DNA of 64,000 nt from Streptomyces sp. NBC_00569 (GTDB lineage: Bacteria > Actinomycetota > Actinomycetes > Streptomycetales > Streptomycetaceae), in NCBI RefSeq assembly GCF_036345255.1, contig NZ_CP107783.1, positions 1,116,001-1,180,000 on the forward strand, written 5' to 3'. Within the stretch, counting starts at the first letter, position 1; every line of letters begins with the position of its first letter. The notes beneath the pieces were generated by a model, which searched no databases, had not been told where the DNA came from, and worked only from the letters and a program-made list of their open reading frames with translations. Shown in pieces: positions 60,148-64,000 of the stretch. The translations under genes and the position numbers were made by a program.

Positions 60148-61446
60148 TTGACCGATCCATGGGTGGCCCTGGAGCCGGGCACCGATCCGTCCGAGCGGGT
60201 ACGGGTCCTGCGCCGGGCGCACGAGACGTTCACCGCCGCGGGGACCGTGTCCCGGCCGGTGCGCTCCGTGGTGGCCGATTCCTGGCGGCGCTCCGCCGGG
60301 GCGCACGTCAACCCGGACGCGTCCGCGTCGGTGGAGCTGAGCGACGGCGACCTCGGGACCTATCGCGCCGAGCATCCGCTGGCCCGGGTCATGCCGCTGT
60401 TCCGTGAGCTCATGGGGACGTTCGCCCGGGACGGCGAGCATCTGCTCGCCGTGTGCGACGCGCACGGCAGGCTGCTGTGGGTCGAGGGCGACCGGACGAC
60501 CCGGCAGCGGGCGGGGACGATGAACTTCGTGCCGGGCGCACGCTGGTCGGAGACGGCGATGGGGACGAACGCGCCGGGTACGGCCGTGGCGGTCGACCGG
60601 CCCGTCCAGGTGTTCGCCGCCGAGCACTTCATCCGGCGCGTCCAGCCGTGGACCTGCGCGGCGGCTCCCGTGCACGATCCACGTTCGGGGCGGCTGCTCG
60701 GCGCCGTCGACATCACGGGCGGGGACGGGCTGGCCCATCCGCACAGCCTGGCGTTCGTGCAGGCGGTGGCCCGTGCGGCGGAGTCGCAGCTCGCGCTGCT
60801 CGCACCGCCGCCCTCGGACGCGGACAGCCTCCGGCTCACCGCGCTCGGCCGGGACGAGGCGCTCCTCGTCACCAGCGCCGGACGCAAGATCCGGCTCAGC
60901 CGCCGGCACAGCGAGATCCTCGTCCTGCTGGCCCGCCACCCGGAGGGCCTGACCGGCGACGAACTGCTGTGCGCGCTGTACGAGGACGAGTCGGTCACTC
61001 CCGTCACTCTGCGGGCCGAACTGGCGCGCCTGCGCCGGGTTCTCGGCCCCGACATCCTCGGCTCGCGCCCCTACCGCCTGGCCTCCCCCGTCGAGTCCGA
61101 CTTCGGGACGGTCGAGCGGCGCCTGGGGACGGGTGCGGTGACGGCGGCCGCCGCCGCGTTCGGCGGGCCGCTGCTGCCCGGCTCGCAGGCTCCGGCCGTC
61201 GTTCGTGTACGGCGCAGGCTCACCGACGAGATACGGGCCGCGCTCATCGCGCGGGGCGACCCCGACCTGCTGGCGGACTGGGCGCACGCACCCTGGGGCG
61301 AGGAGGACATCGACGTGTGGCGGGCGCTGGCCTCGGTGCGTCCCGCGCCGCCCGTGCTGGCCCGTCTCAGGGAGCTCGACGCGGAGCAGGCCGCGCACGG
61401 CTCCCCGACGTCGTACGCAACGTATCTGCAACGTCCGCGCGCCTAG
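60148..61446 (+). CDS. GAF-domain transcriptional activator (AcoR-like N-terminus) of aldehyde dehydrogenase
   Basis: The N-terminal part (VVADSWRRS, then a GAF domain with GTMNFVPGARWSETAMGTNA) is like AcoR-type activators. Instead of a sigma-54 domain it carries a C-terminal winged-helix region (RKIRLSRRHSEILVLLARH, LRAELARLRRVLG). Actinomycetes place such genes beside aldehyde dehydrogenases. The start is uncertain: TTG at 60148 has GGGGAGG; ATG 60100 and GTG 60040 are in frame. From TTG it is 432 residues. Confidence 0.78.
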   Translation: MTDPWVALEPGTDPSERVRVLRRAHETFTAAGTVSRPVRSVVADSWRRSAGAHVNPDASASVELSDGDLGTYRAEHPLARVMPLFRELMGTFARDGEHLLAVCDAHGRLLWVEGDRTTRQRAGTMNFVPGARWSETAMGTNAPGTAVAVDRPVQVFAAEHFIRRVQPWTCAAAPVHDPRSGRLLGAVDITGGDGLAHPHSLAFVQAVARAAESQLALLAPPPSDADSLRLTALGRDEALLVTSAGRKIRLSRRHSEILVLLARHPEGLTGDELLCALYEDESVTPVTLRAELARLRRVLGPDILGSRPYRLASPVESDFGTVERRLGTGAVTAAAAAFGGPLLPGSQAPAVVRVRRRLTDEIRAALIARGDPDLLADWAHAPWGEEDIDVWRALASVRPAPPVLARLRELDAEQAAHGSPTSYATYLQRPRA

Positions 61447-61500
61447 CCTCCGTGCGAAAGCTGCCCAACGGCGGGCGGCTCGCACGGGAGGCCAGCCAAG

Positions 61501-63024
61501 ATGACCCTTTACGCAGCGCCCGGTACCAACGGCTCAGTCGTCTCCTACCAGTCCCGCTACGACCACTTCATCGGCGGCGAGTACGTGCCGCCGGCCCTCG
61601 GCCAGTACTTCGAGAACCCGAGTCCGGTCAACGGTAAGCCGTTCACCGAGATCGCCCGGGGCACCGAGGCGGACGTCGAGCGCGCCCTCGACGCGGCGCA
61701 CGCCGCCGCCCCCGCCTGGGGCCGTACGTCACCCACCGCACGCGCCGACATCCTCCTCAAGATCGCCGACCGGATGGAGGCGAACCTGGAGAAGCTGGCG
61801 GTCGCCGAGAGCTGGGAGAACGGCAAGCCGGTCCGTGAGACGCTCGCCGCCGACATCCCGCTCGCCATCGACCACTTCCGCTACTTCGCGGGTGCCCTGC
61901 GCGCCCAGGAGGGCTCGCTCAGCGAGATCGACGACGACACGATCGCGTACCACTTCCACGAGCCGCTCGGCGTCGTGGCGCAGATCATTCCGTGGAACTT
62001 CCCGATCCTGATGGCCACTTGGAAGCTGGCTCCGGCGCTCGCCGCGGGCAACGCGGTCGTCCTCAAGCCCGCCGAGCAGACCCCGGCGTCCATCCACTAC
62101 TGGCTGAGCCTGGTGGCCGACCTGCTGCCGCCGGGTGTCGTGAACGTCGTCAACGGCTTCGGCGTGGAGGCGGGCAAGCCGCTCGCGTCCAGCGCGCGCG
62201 TGGCGAAGGTCGCGTTCACCGGCGAGACGACCACGGGCCGGCTGATCATGCAGTACGCGTCCGAGAACATCAAGCCGGTCACCCTCGAGCTCGGCGGCAA
62301 GTCGCCGAACATCTTCTTCGACGACGTGTGGGCGGAGGACGACGACTTCCGCGACAAGGCCCTCGAGGGCTTCACGATGTTCGCCCTCAACCAGGGCGAG
62401 GTCTGCACGTGCCCCTCGCGTGCGCTGATCCAGCAGGGTCACTACAGCGAGTTTCTCGACGCGGCGATCGCGCGCACGGAGGCCATCAAGCCGGGCAACC
62501 CGCTCGACACCGACACGATGATCGGCGCCCAGGCGTCCAACGACCAGCTCCAGAAGATCCTCTCCTACCTGGACATCGGCCAGCAGGAGGGCGCAAAGGT
62601 CCTGACGGGCGGTCAGCGCATTGAGTACGACGGCGAGTTGGCGGGCGGATACTACGTCCAGCCCACGATCTTCGAGGGCAACAACCGCATGCGGATCTTC
62701 CAGGAGGAGATCTTCGGCCCGGTCGTCTCGGTCGCCTCGTTCGCCGACTACGACGACGCCATCAAGATCGCCAACGACACGCTGTACGGCCTCGGCGCGG
62801 GCGTGTGGACCCGGGACATCAACACGGCCTACCGGGCGGGCCGTTCGATCCAGGCGGGCCGCGTCTGGACGAACTGCTACCACGCCTACCCGGCCCACGC
62901 AGCCTTCGGCGGCTACAAGCAGTCGGGAATCGGCCGCGAGAACCACAAGATGATGCTGGAGCACTACCAGCAGACGAAGAACGTTTTGGTTTCATACAGC
63001 CCTAAGAAACTTGGATTCTTCTAG
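61501..63024 (+). CDS. exaC: Acetaldehyde/aldehyde dehydrogenase (ExaC/AldA type)
   Basis: This 507-residue ALDH has [19 protein letters not shown], the catalytic Glu in [16 protein letters not shown] and the nucleophilic Cys in [14 protein letters not shown] with the adjacent-Cys pattern of acetaldehyde dehydrogenases. It ends in LGFF like the ExaC group. It oxidises acetaldehyde and similar aldehydes to acids. It follows the GAF regulator by 54 bp in the same direction. Confidence 0.9.
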   Translation: MTLYAAPGTNGSVVSYQSRYDHFIGGEYVPPALGQYFENPSPVNGKPFTEIARGTEADVERALDAAHAAAPAWGRTSPTARADILLKIADRMEANLEKLAVAESWENGKPVRETLAADIPLAIDHFRYFAGALRAQEGSLSEIDDDTIAYHFHEPLGVVAQIIPWNFPILMATWKLAPALAAGNAVVLKPAEQTPASIHYWLSLVADLLPPGVVNVVNGFGVEAGKPLASSARVAKVAFTGETTTGRLIMQYASENIKPVTLELGGKSPNIFFDDVWAEDDDFRDKALEGFTMFALNQGEVCTCPSRALIQQGHYSEFLDAAIARTEAIKPGNPLDTDTMIGAQASNDQLQKILSYLDIGQQEGAKVLTGGQRIEYDGELAGGYYVQPTIFEGNNRMRIFQEEIFGPVVSVASFADYDDAIKIANDTLYGLGAGVWTRDINTAYRAGRSIQAGRVWTNCYHAYPAHAAFGGYKQSGIGRENHKMMLEHYQQTKNVLVSYSPKKLGFF

Positions 63025-63034
63025 AGCCTCAAGC

Positions 63035-63072
63035 TGGGTGCCTGGAGGGAGCTTTACCCTTCCAGGCACCCA
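63035..63072 (+). terminator. Strong terminator hairpin
   Basis: TGGGTGCCTGGA (63035-63046) and its exact complement (63061-63072) form a 12-bp stem 11 bp after the dehydrogenase stop. Confidence 0.9.
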
Positions 63073-63380
63073 CAGCCCCGCAGCCACTATCCGTGACCAT
63101 TCAGCAACCTTCCGGACTCATTCGCCGCAAATCTGCGCGCGTCCCGGACCAGCCACGGACCAGCTGGGCCGCTAGGTTGCGTCGCCCTCGGTGGGGCGAG
63201 GCATGCGAAGAAGTGCGAGACGACGTCGGGTGACGGGCGTGATCACACGGCAGTGGGCTCTCGGGTGGTCTCGAGGTCGTTGAGCACCGCGAGGACTGGC
63301 TTCTCCACATTGTCAGCCCAACGAGCAAGCTCGGAAAGCAGGCTGGAAAGGCTCAGTGCCTGGTCAGGACGGACCCACGA
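63073..63380. other. Region with a possible gene remnant on the minus strand
   Basis: Downstream of the amidase on the minus strand, 63374-63243 reads RPDQALSLSSLLSELARWAD then NVEKPVLAVLNDLE and a stop. This is more protein-like than random, but no start codon precedes it and the frame is closed by a stop just upstream. It may be the tail of a former small protein. Nothing else was recognised here. Confidence 0.35.
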
Positions 63381-64000
63381 TCAATCAGTGGCCGACAGTA
63401 CGAGAGGCGTCGGCTGGACGCTCGGTCGGTGGTTCGGGGTGTATGCCCAGGTGCGGAGTTGCTCTACGGCCTTGCCGATGCGGAAGACGGTCGGGTCGTC
63501 ATAGGTGTGGCCGACGATCTGGACGCCGGTCGGAAGGCCCCAACTGGAGTGGCCGCTTGGCACGTTGAGGACGGGGCAGCGGTTGCTGATGTTGAAGGGC
63601 AGCGTCATGGCCGCCCACAGCGGCTCGCCGTGGTCCTCGCCGTTCACCACCAGACGCCCCAGGAGATCGTCTCCGGCGGGCAGTCCCGGAACGGCCGTGG
63701 TCGGGCAGATCAGGGCGTCGAAGGGGGCAATCGCCTCAGCCAGTTCGCGCTGCAGCCGGGTCTCGACGCGCAGGCCGTCGAGGTAGGTGACCTGCTCACG
63801 GGCGACGGCCATGGTATCGGCGAAGGCTGCCGCGTACGGCGACATCCGGTCGCGGTGCTCGGCTTCGATCTCGCGGACGAGGGCGCCGAAGATCGTGGAG
63901 AAGTGTGCGGCGGCACTGATGAGGAGGTCGTCCTTGGTCCACGGGAGTTCGATCTCCTCGACGATCGCGCCCGCGTCGGTGAGGGCGCTGGCGACGGCGC
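63381..64000 (-). CDS. Amidase signature-family hydrolase (5' end outside window)
   Basis: The last 206 codons of an amidase lie in the window. LPFNISNRCPVLNVPSG and GLPTGVQIVG are the typical C-terminal segments of GatA-like amidase-signature enzymes, and LEDA-like helices precede them (ELAEAIAPFDALICPTTAVP). The catalytic Ser-cisSer-Lys region is beyond the right edge. The open frame continues to the edge with family-like sequence (IELPWTKDDLLISAAAHFST), so no start is present. Confidence 0.85.
   Translation of the reverse strand, partial: AVASALTDAGAIVEEIELPWTKDDLLISAAAHFSTIFGALVREIEAEHRDRMSPYAAAFADTMAVAREQVTYLDGLRVETRLQRELAEAIAPFDALICPTTAVPGLPAGDDLLGRLVVNGEDHGEPLWAAMTLPFNISNRCPVLNVPSGHSSWGLPTGVQIVGHTYDDPTVFRIGKAVEQLRTWAYTPNHRPSVQPTPLVLSATD

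Overview
The window is about 72% G+C. It carries actinobacterial hallmarks: mycothiol-dependent formaldehyde detoxification, ECF41 and FadR/TetR/ROK regulators, GTG and TTG starts, and many ATGA start/stop overlaps. It is best read as a stretch of a Streptomyces (or close relative) chromosome, with mostly accessory catabolic, transport and stress genes. I saw no rRNA, tRNA or CRISPR array.

Region by region. 1-3.6 kb: a PHP-domain protein cut by the left edge, a PrmC-related methyltransferase, and a slipin/SnoaL pair. 3.6-10.0 kb: an apparently complete sialic-acid catabolic locus: FadR-type regulator, secreted GH33 sialidase, aldolase (nanA), ROK kinase (nanK), epimerase (nanE) and a transporter very close to enterobacterial NanT. 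Four copies of one 13-bp motif sit in front of its transcription units. 10.0-12.2 kb: an ECF41 sigma factor divergent from a SnoaL/LUD pair, with a long inverted repeat between them. 12.2-16.7 kb: secreted protein, MarR regulator, serine hydrolase, small unknown protein and SulP transporter. 16.7-20.7 kb: a TetR repressor divergent from a stand-alone CYP102-like P450 with a large inverted repeat between, then a second P450. 20.8-24.7 kb: arylamine N-acetyltransferase and an MFS/TetR/nucleotidyltransferase operon behind twin palindromes.

24.7-27.5 kb holds decayed DNA: an EamA-transporter tail and glycoside-hydrolase fragments lying on both strands. These flank a Gfo/Idh oxidoreductase and a phosphotransferase. 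27.5-36.2 kb: a DUF4032 kinase-like protein, an unknown conserved protein, an XRE/MmyB regulator, a type III polyketide synthase, a TetR-SDR pair behind two abutting palindromes, an amidohydrolase and an acyltransferase. 36.4-38.0 kb: a frameshifted IS200/IS605-type tnpB element abutting a secreted-protein gene that has lost its start. 38.0-44.4 kb: an iron-box-controlled DUF2470 gene, VanZ protein, anti-sigma-like ATPase, the mscR-MBL pair, glutathione peroxidase and an MFS pump.

44.4-46.5 kb: ssuE-ssuD for sulfonate desulfonation, preceded by a 27-residue leader peptide with tandem Cys codons that looks leaderless. 46.7-52.2 kb: ATP-dependent DNA ligase, a KhtTU-like cation/proton antiporter, NUDIX hydrolase and a succinate-semialdehyde dehydrogenase. 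52.5-56.6 kb: xylA divergent from xylB-xylR. 56.8-64 kb: an APC permease-acetamidase operon, a Tat-type peptidoglycan amidase, a GAF activator next to an aldehyde dehydrogenase, and an amidase cut by the right edge.

The genes are mostly small self-contained modules, each with its own local regulator. Operator-like palindromes next to those regulators are the most informative non-coding signal. All family assignments are from reading the sequence; no database search was run.
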